64,000 bases of DNA, taken from Zanthoxylum bungeanum (taxonomy: Eukaryota > Streptophyta > Magnoliopsida > Sapindales > Rutaceae). Of this stretch, positions 45,269 to 57,540 are shown in pieces. Location: the NCBI GenBank assembly GCA_019454045.1, contig SKCR01021434.1, positions 248,001 to 312,000 of the forward strand, in the 5' to 3' direction. Within the stretch, counting starts at the first letter, position 1. The number at the start of each line of letters is the position of its first letter. The translations under genes were made by a program, and so were the position numbers. The notes under the pieces are model-generated. The model was not told the origin of the DNA and did not search any database. It was given only the letters and a program-made list of their open reading frames with translations.

Positions 45269-45280
45269 GCACTGATACCA
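45269..45280 (-). other. Primer binding site of copia D2
   Basis: Minus-strand TGGTATCAGTGC, next to the LTR end at 45282. The usual form is TGGTATCAGAGC. Confidence 0.8.
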
Positions 45281-45281
45281 C

Positions 45282-47229
45282 TGTTGGGCCAGCGTGCAGC
45301 GAGTGCGCAAAAATTAAAATTATTATGCCACTTTCCCTTTGCCCATACCCATTTGTTTTGATTATTCTACAAGCCTAGGCATGTTACTATATATTCTAAG
45401 CATAAAACTCATAAAATATGCAAAGAACATAAACCTAAACATGCTAACTATCATAAGAACTCTAATTAAAATAAAGAAAGAAAAAGACTTACTTGAACCG
45501 AAGACTCCTCTAGTCCTCCCTCCAATCTACAATCTTTTTCTTGAACTCAACAAGTTCTTCCACGTTCCAAAGAGCCACCCAAGTGTGTGGCCTCCAAAGA
45601 TGCACACACAAAAGCCAAAACTCAACGGCAAGACTGCGCCTTGAGTGCACGAGTATTTTGCCCTTGGTGCTAGCCTAAGCAAATACCTCAAAACGTTTAA
45701 CTCGAGGTTCCTCTAGTCAATTAGACTTAAGAATCCTCAAAATCAGTGGCTTACTATTAAACTTTAGAGTTGCTCACTTATATAAACCCAAGATATGAAA
45801 GGTTTTGGTGTAAAATTTGTGAAGAATTCTTTGGGTTTAGTGCTCCAAAGACAACAAAATTAATTAAGAATCTGATGTGGGATAAAAACTAATTTAATTT
45901 AGCCATTGGATCTTAATTTAGTTGTTAATGAGATTATAAAACCCTAATAAGAGTTTGGGCCGAATTTGGAATTAAAACAAATAACAAAAAAAAAATTACT
46001 ATTCATATACTATTTACATTACTATTCATGTGAATAACAATTTTTTTTTATTCTAATTCCCAAAGTGCCCATATCGTCATTCACCAATCTCTAAGCCACT
46101 ATGGAACCTCATAAATGATCTGTTCAATAATTAAACACATTAAACCATTTATGAACAATTCCTACAGCAATCATATATGCTGTTATATTTGTACTGTGCA
46201 CTATTAACCATTGATTTCGACCTGGTTGTGTGTGACCTTTTGGGTTCCCCTCAAGTTGGACATGAAATGAATCGTGATAATTTAATCGAACATAAATTAT
46301 CCTCCGATCAGATGGTCGTTCGATTTCAATGACCAAGGTTGACATCTAGCAACATGCCAAGGCCCCCAAATGAGAAGGAAAGATATATATACTCATTTTG
46401 TATGCGATTTACATATGATACGGTCTATCGCCTCATTGTATCCCCACCTATTGACCTAGGGTACGGAAAATGTCTACCCATATGGTCAAAGGTATGATGT
46501 TGATAGTGTCATGAATCGTGCTAACCCAAGAATCTCACATGATTCTTCCGCTGTGGCCACAGTCTCAAGCACTGATCACACATATCAACCCGCGAACTGG
46601 AATACTACTCTTATAAGAAAATATTATCCGTTGAGAGTGGCGATTCTCTGTTGTATCTTTACAAACTTCATGTGTTTCAACAAATGACCCAATCATACCC
46701 TTATGACCGGATCTTTTGATCCGGGGAAGGAGAATGTCAAAGGTATTTGATCCACACATAAGATTGTAAAGACCTCAAGTTTAAGGACTAGTCATATAAT
46801 CCATATATGAAAGTTCTCACAGACACATGAGATAAACACTCCATATGAAAACTTTCGGCGGTCAGTTCGATGGACACGAGCAACTCATGCATCCATGTGA
46901 TACACCAAGCGGACGGATCTCCGCTAGTAGCCTATGAGATCGGCTACCCCACTTAAGGGCGGATCATATCATCATGCTGGTCTCCCTGCTTTGTGAACGC
47001 CCAGAATATTCACAAAACTATGACTAGGAACATTTAAGAGTAATGATTCTCATGAGGCGTGAAAGACATCATCTTATTACTCCAAGGGCTTTATTACAGT
47101 GTTGATGATTCATATAAGTTATGTAAGACACGTATAATAAAGATTGTCATTTTATTAATTAATGAAAATATTACAAATACATGTACATATAGCCCATCCA
47201 CAAGTTGGGTATAGGGCATATCCCTAACA
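45282..47229 (-). repeat. Copia D2 5' LTR, full length
   Basis: 1948 bp on the minus strand from TGTTAGGGATATG (47229) to ...CCAACA (45282). Serves as the reference for the D family LTR fragments at 3794-5142, 6437-7786 and 39139-39960. Confidence 0.88.
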
Positions 47230-47605
47230 CAAGTTATATCTACTAACATAATCATTAATTAATAAATCTATTAAATTATTTATTAAATGTCTATCTAAAT
47301 GACCCATATTTATATATTTTGGAATATTTTTGTGATACCTAAAATACCCATAAAACTAGCCGTTTTATTAATGTTATTAAGGGTAAATTAGTAAATTGTA
47401 TATTTTCATTTATTTATTTATTTATTGGAATTTAGGGTAGGGAGTCGTTGCTCCCTGCCCAGCCCAACGGCTACTAGCGTTGGGAGCCCTACGGTTCCAA
47501 CCGTAACCATTTGGTTCGGTTAGAACTGTAGAACCGCCGGAACCGTCCGGTTCCAGATTGGAACCAGAACCGATTGAAATCAGAACCGTCCGATTCCGAA
47601 TCGAA
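47230..47605 (-). mobile_element. hAT right arm
   Basis: AT-rich 5' end of the hAT element on its minus-strand orientation. It ends in 'ggttcc' and 'gaaccg' subterminal repeats (47490-47600). No coding sequence is seen. Confidence 0.65.
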
Positions 47606-47629
47606 ACCGTGGCCGGGTCTAAATGTGTG
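47606..47629 (-). repeat. hAT right terminal inverted repeat and 8-bp target duplication
   Basis: The inverted repeat ends GGCCGGGTCTA at 47621 and is followed by AATGTGTG (47622-47629), identical to 38291-38298. Confidence 0.9.
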
Positions 47630-48177
47630 GATGAATTTGTTTTCGATCAATTTGTTTTCCTTATGTTTCGGTTAGTCTTGATGTTTAAATAAGGGGAATA
47701 GCAATATCCATGTCACTTTAATCAAAATTTTTTAAGTAAATATTTTAAAACAAATCCGTGTAGAGCGAAAACTAATGAATTCAAAATTGCCCACAATTTT
47801 TTTTCATACTTTTAACTTACATGTCAATTTTATGGTTGGTTATGAAAAAAGTCAAAATTTACTATGGGTACACGTAAACAAAAATCTGGGATCCACTTGT
47901 TATACAATCCATATAAGATTTTAAAAAAATTACAAACTGTGTTCAATAGCTGATTCAGTGTCCTAGAAATATGACCATTATCTGGTCTTATTCAACTGCC
48001 TTGAAATTAAATGTAAGAGCAGCTTGAATGTTAGAGCCAATGGTCGTAACCCACTGTAAAATTGAATCAATCATATGTTTTATATACAACCAAGATCATC
48101 ATTTGATTTACTGCACTTCTTCACAATACAATTACAATTAATTCTTTTTGTTCTTGCTTAATTAATTTTGACCAAGC
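47630..48177 (+). promoter_or_regulatory. Upstream region of the PLP enzyme gene
   Basis: Non-repetitive sequence between the hAT end and the start codon. TATATA at 48081-48086 is a plausible TATA box, about 95 bp before ATG. The hAT/copia insertion lies about 550 bp upstream of the ATG. Confidence 0.45.
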
Positions 48178-50668
48178 ATGAAACTTAAGCAGTTCAAAGC
48201 AAGAAGCAAAAGCACAAACTATTGTACAAAAACTTGTTCTTCAGAATTTGAAAATGATCAACCCCATCACCAAGATTCATTTGGAAAACAAGATATGGGC
48301 AACGTTGTGCCCAGAAGCAACTCACCTTCAGAGAAAAAATTGTCATGGCTGCAGTCTCAGATAATAATTGGTAGTGATGCAAAATTTGATTCTCCATTTG
48401 GGAAGAAAAAACTCACTTATGCTGATCATACTGCCTCTGGCAGGTCTCTTCACTACATTGAAGATTATATCATCAATAATGTGCTTCCCTTTTATGGTAT
48501 TTCTTCTTTATATTAAAAACTTTTTAATATGTTTATTAATGTTCAACGTATATGCATGTGAGAATAGATATTCTTATCACACACGAAAAAGGTTGGCAAG
48601 TAGTTTGAACTCTCATCATATTTGACTTAAATTCGTTCTTGTGTATATAGGAAACACTCACACTTGTGATAGTTATGTGGGACAACATACAACAAAAATG
48701 GTGCACGAAGCATCTAATTACATTAAGAGATGCTTAGGGGGTGGAGAAGAAGATGCAATAATATTTTGTGGGTCAGGCACAACAGCTGCAATTAAAAGGT
48801 TGCAAGAAGTTATGGGAATTGCAGTGCCATCAATTCTGAGAGATAGGCTTATAAAATGTTTAAGAGATGAAGAGGGATGGGTTGTTTTTGTAGGTCCTCA
48901 TGAGCACCATTCAAATCTGCTTTCATGGAGGCAAAGCTTAGCTGAAGTTGTAGAGATTGGCCTTGATGATAATGGCTTACTAGATATTGAATCTTTGGGA
49001 TCACAACTTGAGTTTTATAAAGATGCTAAGAGACCAATATTGGGTTCTTTTTCTGCTTGTAGTAATGTCACAGGAATTTATTCAGATACAAGAGCAATTG
49101 CTAGACTTCTTCACCAATATGGAGGCTTTGCATGCTTTGATTTTGCTGCAAGGTACACAACTTTTAAGCACTTTGTAACATTTTCTTGCTTTAATTATAG
49201 CATTATAGTTAAGTGTAAGCCTTGCAATGGTAATGGTTGTTCCATTGTGATCTAGCATTAAGGGATCGCTTTTATAAGGTCTAAGGCTGTATAGATCTAC
49301 CTTTCTCATACCCCACAATGAATTTATTCGCCTTTTTTTTTATTCCCCTAGCATTATAGTTGCTAATTAAACTTGTTGCTTTAAAATTATATGATATGAC
49401 AGTGGTCCTTACGTGGAGATCAAGTTGAGATCAGGTGAGATTGATGGCTATGATGCAATATTCCTTAGTACACACAAGTTTCTTGGAGGGCCAGGATCTC
49501 CTGGAATCCTTCTTATGAGCAAGGCTCTGTATCAGCTTGGTTCATTTCCCCCTTCAACTTGTGGAGGTGGAACTGTTAATTATGTCAATGGCTTCAATGA
49601 AAAGGTACACTCTTACTGTATTTGGAGCTTATTAGTGCCAAATAAATGTGCTTCATTTGGTTCACTTATTGTTACATGTACACTGTTATGAATGAACACG
49701 CGACACAAGAACTTTAAAAGAAAGATTAGCACAACTGAGATCAACAATGGATTCAATTTTTCACTGTTACAACTAAACTTGGTAATCAATTGTCATAAAT
49801 TTCAGGACACATTATATTTGGAAGACATAGAAGAAAGAGAAAATGGAGGGACTCCTCAAATTATTCAAATGATTAGAGCAGCATTGGCCTTCTGGGTAAA
49901 AGAATACATTGGCTATGAAGTGATCAAGAAACAGGAAGAAACTTACATTGAAAGAGCACTAGAGAGGCTTCTACCAAATCAAAACATAAAGGTTTTAGGA
50001 AATACAAGCAGAAAGAGACAAGCTATATTATCTTTCAACATACACTCCACCACCAATTCTTCCCAAGACACCAAGAAAGGAGAGAGAGACAAGCCTCTCC
50101 ATGGACCCTTTGTCGCAACACTCTTCAATGACTTGTTTGGCATCCAGGCACGAGGCGGGTGTGCTTGTGCTGGACCATATGGTCATCACCTGCTTGATCT
50201 AGATGAGACTCAATCATATCAGATTCGCTCTGCAATACAAAATGTACTAATTAATTAGTCCTTACACATTATGTTCATACAACAAAAATTCTTTAAGTGC
50301 CTATAATATTCGATTTATTGCAGGGTCACATTGGAGTGAAACCGGGATGGACAAGAATTAGCTTCCCCTACTACATGTCAAACGAAGAATTTGAGTTCAT
50401 TCTTGAAGCATTGGAGTTTATAGCTATGCATGGCCACATATTTCTTCCCTTGTACCATTTCAATATCAAGAATGGTACTTGGTGTTTTAAGAAAGCACTC
50501 AAGGACTTGCTTATTGGCAAGCAAAACAATCACGAGCAAGCGGTTGAAGATAAGTATGCATATAATTTGGAGACTGCTAGACACATTGCTAGCCTTCTTC
50601 CTGAGTTTCCTCCTCGGCATCCATTACCGGAAGATGTAGAACCCAATAGCCTGCTCTTCAGGATCTAG
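48178..50668 (+). CDS. PLP-dependent NifS-like protein (molybdenum cofactor sulfurase-like, no MOSC domain), five exons
   Basis: Exons by GT-AG junctions and phase: 48178-48496, 48651-49152, 49403-49604, 49806-50243, 50324-50668. They sum to 1806 bp (601 residues plus stop) with no lesion. Domain order: a polar N-terminus (1-78), then a class V aminotransferase fold with YADHTASGR (81-89), PLP-phosphate loop GSGTT (147-151), EHHSN (191-195), PLP Asp in FDFAA (D270), and Schiff-base Lys299 in STHKFLGGPG. RGGCACAGPYGH (457-468) with Cys460 and Cys462 lies where cysteine desulfurases place their active loop. Plants have a small family of such proteins related to the N-terminal half of the Moco sulfurase ABA3, usually annotated PLP transferase or cysteine-desulfurase-like; substrates are not settled to my knowledge. 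The MOSC domain of ABA3 is missing. A polyadenylation-like AATAAA is at about 50706. Confidence 0.9.
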
Positions 50669-51480
50669 TTTTAGTTTTCCTCTCTTCAATTATTGTGTAG
50701 CTTATAAATAAATATTGTGTTGATAAGTGATCATTTATTAAAAGAAATTTTTTTGTAATAATAGACTGAGATTCTAAATGTTGCATATACGAAAGCTCAA
50801 ACCGTTGTGTACAAACTTGCTTACAGATACAGTATCAAAATTTACCGTCTCGGATTTTCAAGACTTCTTTGAGGTGACAATCTTCATCAACTTTACAAAA
50901 TCAGGAAGTACAAAAGATGAAGAAATAGCTAAAGGCTGCGTTAAATTTTCAGTTGAAGATGAAAAAGAGTGCAATGATAACAAGTGTTCAAGATGGTAAA
51001 ATGTGTTGCTCAAGAAAATCAAAAAGAAAAAAGAGATTGTAACAACATGGGGTTCAAGAGTGTGGTAAGAAACAATCAATTTTTAGGAAATTTCGCCAGA
51101 AAAAACACAGAATCGAATTGGGGCTTATTTTTCTAGAACAATTGTCCTAGATTTTTCCGGTTGAGGTGTTCTCACTAGTTACCCGTGCTGCAGTTGTGCG
51201 TGTCGCTTATCTATGAGCTTAGAACTCTATGATCTGTATATCTGGTGTTAACTCACAGACTTAGGTTCTTCTGCTAAAAACCACCTGAATTATCTCCTTC
51301 AACTTCACTCATAATTTCTCTCTGGTTTTTGGTCATACTACTTCTTACTAAGAACCTTCATAAGGCTCATGATCTCTTAAACTCATACTGTACTCTCACT
51401 ATTATTCTTTCTTTCTAAGTTTTACTATGTTATTTGACTTTCCTCCTTATCTCGGTTTCTTGAATGTCTTAAGCCCTCAC
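50669..51480. other. 3' flank of the PLP gene and unassigned intergenic DNA
   Basis: 50669-50760 is the likely 3' UTR with AATAAA. A 73-codon frame at 50778-50999 and an overlapping minus-strand one have no recognisable domain. From 51100 on the sequence has no match within the window. The end at 51480 borders the E2 LTR. Confidence 0.4.
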
Positions 51481-53392
51481 TGTAAGTGTTCCTAGAACAT
51501 GTCAAGATCGTCTAAGAGTGATTTGTGTGTGAATTAATCAAATGGAGTTGCGGAATACTCACATTGATCGGCTTTGAATTTCGAAAATTTCATGGATGTA
51601 ATGGAGCTCCAAGCCTTCTTTTGGTGTTCCAAACTCATGGGTGAGTTTCCCTATCACCTTGATTCACTCCTTAAAGTGCTAGCTTCTTAGAAATTTGGCA
51701 ACAAAATTTCCTATTTTGTAGAGAGAGTGCTCGGCATTTGCTAGAAGAGAGAGAAGATGAATAGTTCAAAACAATTTCAAAAGTCAAGTGTGATGTGTGA
51801 TAAAAGATGTCTTTTATAAATGCCAACTACTTACATCACAAATAGTGACTTTTGATGTAAGTCATGGGTCCCACCCATTTAATTCCAAATCTAGTTGGCT
51901 TACACAACACACTTTGAGCTCGGGTTTGTTTAATCCGACTAAACGAATTTTCCGTGTCGCGACGCAATTAAATCCAATTTAATTAAATAATAATGCCTCG
52001 CAAAATTATTACGGAAGTCGCTTATGAATTAATTCCAAAATAATTTGTTCGCTTGAATTAAAATCCAATTTTAATTCCGCGTTGAAATCTAATTTCAATT
52101 AATATATCTGATATATTATTATAGCCCATATAAATAAATTAAATAGAAAAATTCAATTTAACTATTAAATTTATTTTACCGATTAATTTCAAATTAACCG
52201 CGTTCTCTTCTCGACGAATTTGATCCCAGATAAATTCTCGACGCAATTAATCCCAGATTAATTTTTCTCTGTTAATTAATCCCAAATTAATTCTTACCAT
52301 AATTAATCCCAAATTAATTTTCTCTTTCATAATTAATCCCAGATTAATTCTGTTCGAGTCAAATCTCATCGGTGAATCTTTGGGAAGCGAACCAAGAGAT
52401 CCCTGGATATGTTGGCAGTAAATACGGTCATCGGACTATCCGAATACTTGCGTACCCGGTACCACGTTCTTACCGATTTACAAGACATGGTTGGCTTATA
52501 GCAAAGCACTGTGCCTACCCAATTATCAAGAAATATTCTTTAAAGGAATATATAATCTTTGTCAGGCGTAGCGTACGTAGTATTGCGTATTATGATACAT
52601 TGTCAGATGTCACATGCTAAGCCTGGGGCTGGAATTGTGTCTACCCCGTACGAAGTATATATCGGATCTCTAGTAACTAGTCACTATAATCGGATAATCA
52701 TGACCTAGTCATATTATCCCGATGACTGCAGTACTTAAGAGTACTAGTTTCGTATCCTACGTGATCATCATCTCCATATGACTGAAGTGATACTTCCATC
52801 TTGACATCACACCCAATACACTACGATTCTCAGCATACCCAGAAGAGGCGTACACAGAACCTGTTAAAGCCCCGGACGACCAAAACCAAAGTATACTGAT
52901 TGTCGCAAGTATAAGCGATGCAAGTCTCAGGTTAAGACCAAATACACCTACCCTGATTTGGATTCCCATAGACACATAGTCATACTACCAATGGGATTCT
53001 GAGGGTCTATCCAGAGCGAAGCTGTTTCCGTACCATCGATAAACAGAACTTCCTATTACACTTGCATGAGTATCCAATACCCAAATATATGAGAACTATG
53101 TCATTACGCTTTCATAACACGCACAAGTGTAATACTAGCCTATTCCACATTATCGATGTCCAGTCTCGATAATACTACGACTAGGGATATTTAATGATTA
53201 AACCTTACATGGATTAATACTGTCTCGTATCTTATTAATCTGGTACTAATCATATGGACTTTTATCATTTATATATCCCGGTAATCCAATTACAAATGAT
53301 AAAAGAGCAATTTCCTTTGTCACGTAGTTAATTTGTACAACAACACCATGTTCTGTACAAATAGTGATGCTATGGGTCATAATTGTCCAACA
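51481..53392 (-). repeat. Copia E2 3' LTR
   Basis: Minus-strand TGTTGGACAATTATG at 53392 to about 51481, matching E1 (7890-9744). The 51481 end is placed by the TGTAAG motif and is less sure than the other. Confidence 0.75.
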
Positions 53393-53800
53393 ATCTCCCA
53401 CTTGGCCTATAGCCAATCACTCAAGTGTCCTACACCTGAACTATGTACGGGTCGCTCAAACTTCTGCTGAGAAACAGCTTTCGTCAGTAGATTTGCAATG
53501 TAATCATATGATGCGCTTGATTTGATCATCACATCGCCACGATGTATGATCTGACGAATCAGATGAAATAGTCGAAGTATATACTTGGATTGTTGATGAG
53601 ACCGCGGTTCCTTAGCCTGCGTTGTAGCCTAGCTCAGCTGCTAACAGAATTACTATTAATCCAATTAGGATTATATAGATCCAAAATGCTTATTTAGCTG
53701 CCACACCTGCAGCAATGTTCCGCTTTTTGTTATTTATTCGGCAACAGTATCTTGCTTGGAAGATTTTCGGCTCACTGTTCCATTATTCAAACTGAATATG
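53393..53800 (-). pseudogene. Copia E2 RNase H, C-terminal part
   Basis: Minus-strand SLNNGTVSRKSSKQDTVAE near 53796-53740, then degenerate RNase H sequence to the purine tract CCAAGTGGGAGAT. Multiple stops. Confidence 0.75.
53796..53800. repeat. Target site duplication of copia F2, left copy
   Basis: ATATG, identical to 63282-63286. Confidence 0.9.
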
Positions 53801-56144
53801 TGTAGGGGTTTTTTAGGGGCAGTATCCGGTAACGCAGCGGAAGCGGTGGAAAATCAAATTTTCCGATTTCAAAAATTTTTCTTGGATTAATTAAATAAAC
53901 ATATTTATTTAATTATCCAATAATCAAATTATGAAAATAAAATTCAATAAATCATATTTAAGTGAATTTACCGAATTACCCTTACTTGGTATTTTTGTCC
54001 ATTTTAGTCCAAAATTGATCAAATCAATTTTGAATGATTCTAAATCATTTCTAAGATGAACTTAACATGTTCAAAACATCAAAACACCAAAAGCAACCAA
54101 AACCCCAAAAATCTACACCCTTGGACGAATGCACCACTTTGGTGCCATATTATGCCTTTTGTCATTTCATGCTTCAAAACACATCAAGATGTAATCCAAA
54201 CAACATGAAACTTTATATGCATCATATACACCCATCAAATACACAACATAAATGAAAAGCCCCAAATTTAGAATTGGTCATGAACCCTAATTTTTCAATT
54301 TCTTCAAATTGGACAAATTAGACCAAATAGGTTAAATCAATTACTTTAATCATCATTCTTCCATCCAATCAAAGTCTCAACACAATGAAACAACTCAAGA
54401 TCAAATCTAGGTCATCTTAGAGTGGATCAAAAACTCTAGATTAGCAACAAGGTTTCCAAAACCATAAAAGAATGCTTACAACTACAATAGTCACAAACTG
54501 AATTCATCACACATGCTCTACACTTCCAACAAAACTTCCATCATCAAAACATAAAGAATAAAGAAAAGAATAACTTAAAAACATCACAAGATGTTGCCTA
54601 GATCATAAGGAACATTTTCTTATCTAATAGTAAGTTGGAAAAACTTACTAATCCAAGCTTTTCTTTAGTTTCTTCTTTTCTTCCTCACTTGCTTCTCTTG
54701 TTTCTTTAATGGAGTTCTTTGTAAAGTGTATTAGGTTATAAATGAAATGAAAATGAAAACAATATATACTTGGTTCACTTTTAGCCTTGGCCGAATTTGC
54801 CAAGCCAAAAATAATTTCAATTTCATTTCACCTTTAATTTGATCAACTTGATTAAATATCTAAAAACACTTTATTAGATATTTAAAACTTGGTCAACAAA
54901 GGCAACTAAGCCATTTAAATCAAATATCCTAAGTTAAGATATTTATATTTTAATTAATTTAATCATTTAACAATTAAATAATTAATTAATTAATCAAATA
55001 CAAATATATTAAATATATGTATAATATTTACATTAAATATCAAAAACATATATTCATATAGGATATAAGTCAAATATCTCATTTGACTATTAATCAATGT
55101 GTATTTAAATTAATCAAGTATTAAATGTAAACACAATAATTAGGTAAATGACTATCAAGTCCCTTTAGCATGTATCTTGTGATTAACCTTTAAACGACTT
55201 TATAAATAGTCATATGATTTATTAATGTTGCTCTAGTGCTCTACGAGTATGTTTCATTATTGAGACTCTCTAGATTCAGGTATATCCGTCACGAAATCAA
55301 ATTTCGTGTCCATAATTTATCCACCCATAAATTATGACGATCACGGATAATCTCGCTGAATCATACAGGTCGAGGTCATGGTAAATGTATAATTCATCCG
55401 TCACAGGTATCCGGATAAATCCCAGAGATATAGATGTAAACATCAAATCTCTATGGGGATTATCCAGTCGACTATTCTATTAGCAATCTCTAAAAGAATG
55501 TTAGAACTAGCTTCTAAACTTTACCACGGGCCCATGGTTTTATCTGATTGCTAATCATATGGACTACCTATGCTCTGGTACACAGAACTGACTGATCCTA
55601 TCTTCATACGCATAGGACACCGTGAGGATCTATCTACACCCAACGAACATGCGGAGGTCTGATCTAAATAGATCGGTGACGTGACTGCCATCTAAGTGTA
55701 GAAGATGTCTCATATGCCCACAATGGCATCTCAAGTCTAAGAATCACAAGTGCTACTCAACCCGAGAAGATTCTTATTGACGTTGGTGTACCATCCATTA
55801 AGAATCTTCGGTGAGTCGTTCAGTGTTTATCTGCTATAAACACCTACACGTCTATTCTAGTCTCCAAGATTAATGGTTCATTGAGAAACCATTGGAATCA
55901 TATATTCCAGTATACGATATGTACTGGTCTCAACTGGTTTACTATACTGACCAAGTAGTGTAAACCTTGACCAGGAACAGTCTGAGAATGACAACATCAT
56001 GATACTACTCAATGTCTTTTGCTACCATATAAAAAGATAGATTATATTATAGAAACTGCATATATTATTCATAATAATAATGTTTTACAGAAGTATTCAA
56101 AGAAATACTACCGGGAATTGGCGCTCTGAGCACCAACCCCAACA
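53801..56144 (-). repeat. Copia F2 3' LTR
   Basis: 2344 bp, TGTAGGGG...CCCCAACA on the plus strand, closely similar to 60880-63281. The latter has about 50 bp extra near 63105-63160. Confidence 0.9.
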
Positions 56145-56160
56145 AAATCTCCCACTTGCT
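56145..56160 (-). other. Polypurine tract of copia F2
   Basis: Minus-strand GCAAGTGGGAGATTT directly before TGTTGGGGTTGG. Confidence 0.8.
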
Positions 56161-57540
56161 CTAGTGCCAATAACGATTGTATCTAATACCCATTGACTCC
56201 ACGTGTTTATCAAACAGCTTCGGAGGTATGGCCTTCGTCAGCGGGTCTGCTACGTTATCTTCACTCGGTACCTTGCACACGACAATATCCCCTCGCGACA
56301 CAATCTCTCAAATGATATGGTACTTGCATTCCACATGCTTCGAATTCTGATGCGCCCTCGGTTCATTTGCTTGCGCAATGGCTCCAGTATTATCACAGTA
56401 TAACAGAATCGCATTCTCGATACTTGGGATAACTCCCAATTCTGTGATAAAGTTCTTTATCCATACATCCTCTTTTGCAGCTTCAGAAGCTGCAATATAT
56501 TCCGCCTCAATGGTGGAATCTGCTGTCGATCCCTGTTTGGAACTCTTCCAATAAACTGCACCTCCGTTAAGGGTAAAGACAAATCCAGATGTAGACTTTC
56601 TATCATCGGGATCCGATTGGAAATCGGAGTCTGTATACCCATTAACCTGCAGTTCGTTTCCTCCATAAATTATTAACTTATCCTTGGTACCTTTAAGATA
56701 CTTTAGGATATGTTTAATGGCCATCCAATGGTCATTACCTGGATTGGACTGATATCGACTAGTTACGCTAACAGCGAAACTGATATCAGGCCTCGTACAT
56801 AACATGGCATACATTATGCTACCCAAACACGAAGCATAAGGTTGGTTAGACATTCTAACCTTCTCATCTTCTGTTTGTGGACACATCTCTCTTAGAAAGA
56901 TGAATCTCATGTCTGAACGGTATTTTTGCTGTCTTACTGTTACCAAAACTATACCGTTCCAAGATCTTATCTATGTACGTTGATTGGGATAACCCATCAG
57001 CCTCCTTTGACTATCTCTATAGAGTTTTATCCCTAACACATAGGAAGCTTCTCCCAGGTCCTTCATGGAGAAATTCTTACAGAGGTATGCTTTGACGCTT
57101 TGTACATACCTAAATCATTCCCAATGATTATGATGTCATCAACATATAGGACTAAAAATACGACCATGATCCCACTGGCCTTTCTGATACACACAGGATT
57201 CTTCCGAATTCTTGAGAAAACCAGACGATCTAATAATCTCGTCGAATCGAAGATTCCAACTTCGTGAAGCTTGTTTAAGTCCATAAATGGACTTCTTAAG
57301 CTTACATACCATACCTGAGTTTTCGCTGGACACAAAACCTTCCGGCTGTTCCATATAGATTTCTTCATCAAGAAATCCATTTAGAAAAGCTGTTTTGACA
57401 TCCATTTGACAAATCTCGTAGTCATAATACGCAGCTATAGAAAGCAAAATCCGAATAGACTTAAGCATTGCTACTGGTGAAAAAGTTTCATCTTAGTCGA
57501 CGCCAGGTCGTTGCGTGCAACCTTTTGCTACCATTCGGGC
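56161..57540 (-). pseudogene. Copia F2 reverse transcriptase and RNase H
   Basis: 57468-57139 carries CQMDVKTAFLNGFLDEEIYM and KKSIYGLKQASRSWN. In the neighbouring frame (57380-57063) MVVFLVLYVDDIIIIGND holds the intact YVDD catalytic motif. 56946-56308 has the RNase H motifs ASCLGSIMYAMLCTRPDISFAV, FVFTLNGGAVYWKSSKQGSTAD and CDNTGAIAQ. Frame changes near 57150, 57060 and 56946. Confidence 0.88.

Larger units (their letters stand above)
39139..47229 (-). mobile_element. Copia D2: nearly complete copia element inserted in the hAT
   Basis: Minus-strand order: 5' LTR (45282-47229), primer site, 1.4-kb leader, gag, protease, integrase, reverse transcriptase, RNase H, purine tract and a 3' LTR shortened to 39139-39960. 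The coding part has only a handful of lesions. The missing outer part of the 3' LTR, together with hAT interior, indicates a deletion at the left junction, so no target duplication can be read. Confidence 0.88.
38299..47621 (-). mobile_element. hAT DNA transposon containing copia D2
   Basis: Terminal inverted repeats TAGACCTGGCCATCGGT (38299-38315) and its near complement (47606-47621) are flanked by the 8-bp duplication AATGTGTG, the hallmark of hAT insertion. Both ends carry many 'ggttcggttcc' subterminal motifs. The transposase C-terminus lies near the left end on the minus strand. Most of the transposase is missing, and copia D2 occupies 39139-47229. Confidence 0.9.

Noticed and set aside
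3794..47229. A large inverted duplication (3.8-7.8 kb against 45-47 kb)
   Set aside because: The matching parts are LTRs and leaders of two separate copia D insertions in opposite orientation, with different flanks.
48178..50668. Full-length molybdenum cofactor sulfurase (ABA3)
   Set aside because: Only the NifS-like half is present. The protein ends at residue 601 without a MOSC domain, and no further exons are seen before the E2 LTR.
50778..50999. A 73-codon frame downstream of the PLP gene
   Set aside because: No domain, an overlapping frame of equal length on the other strand, and no splice or promoter evidence.
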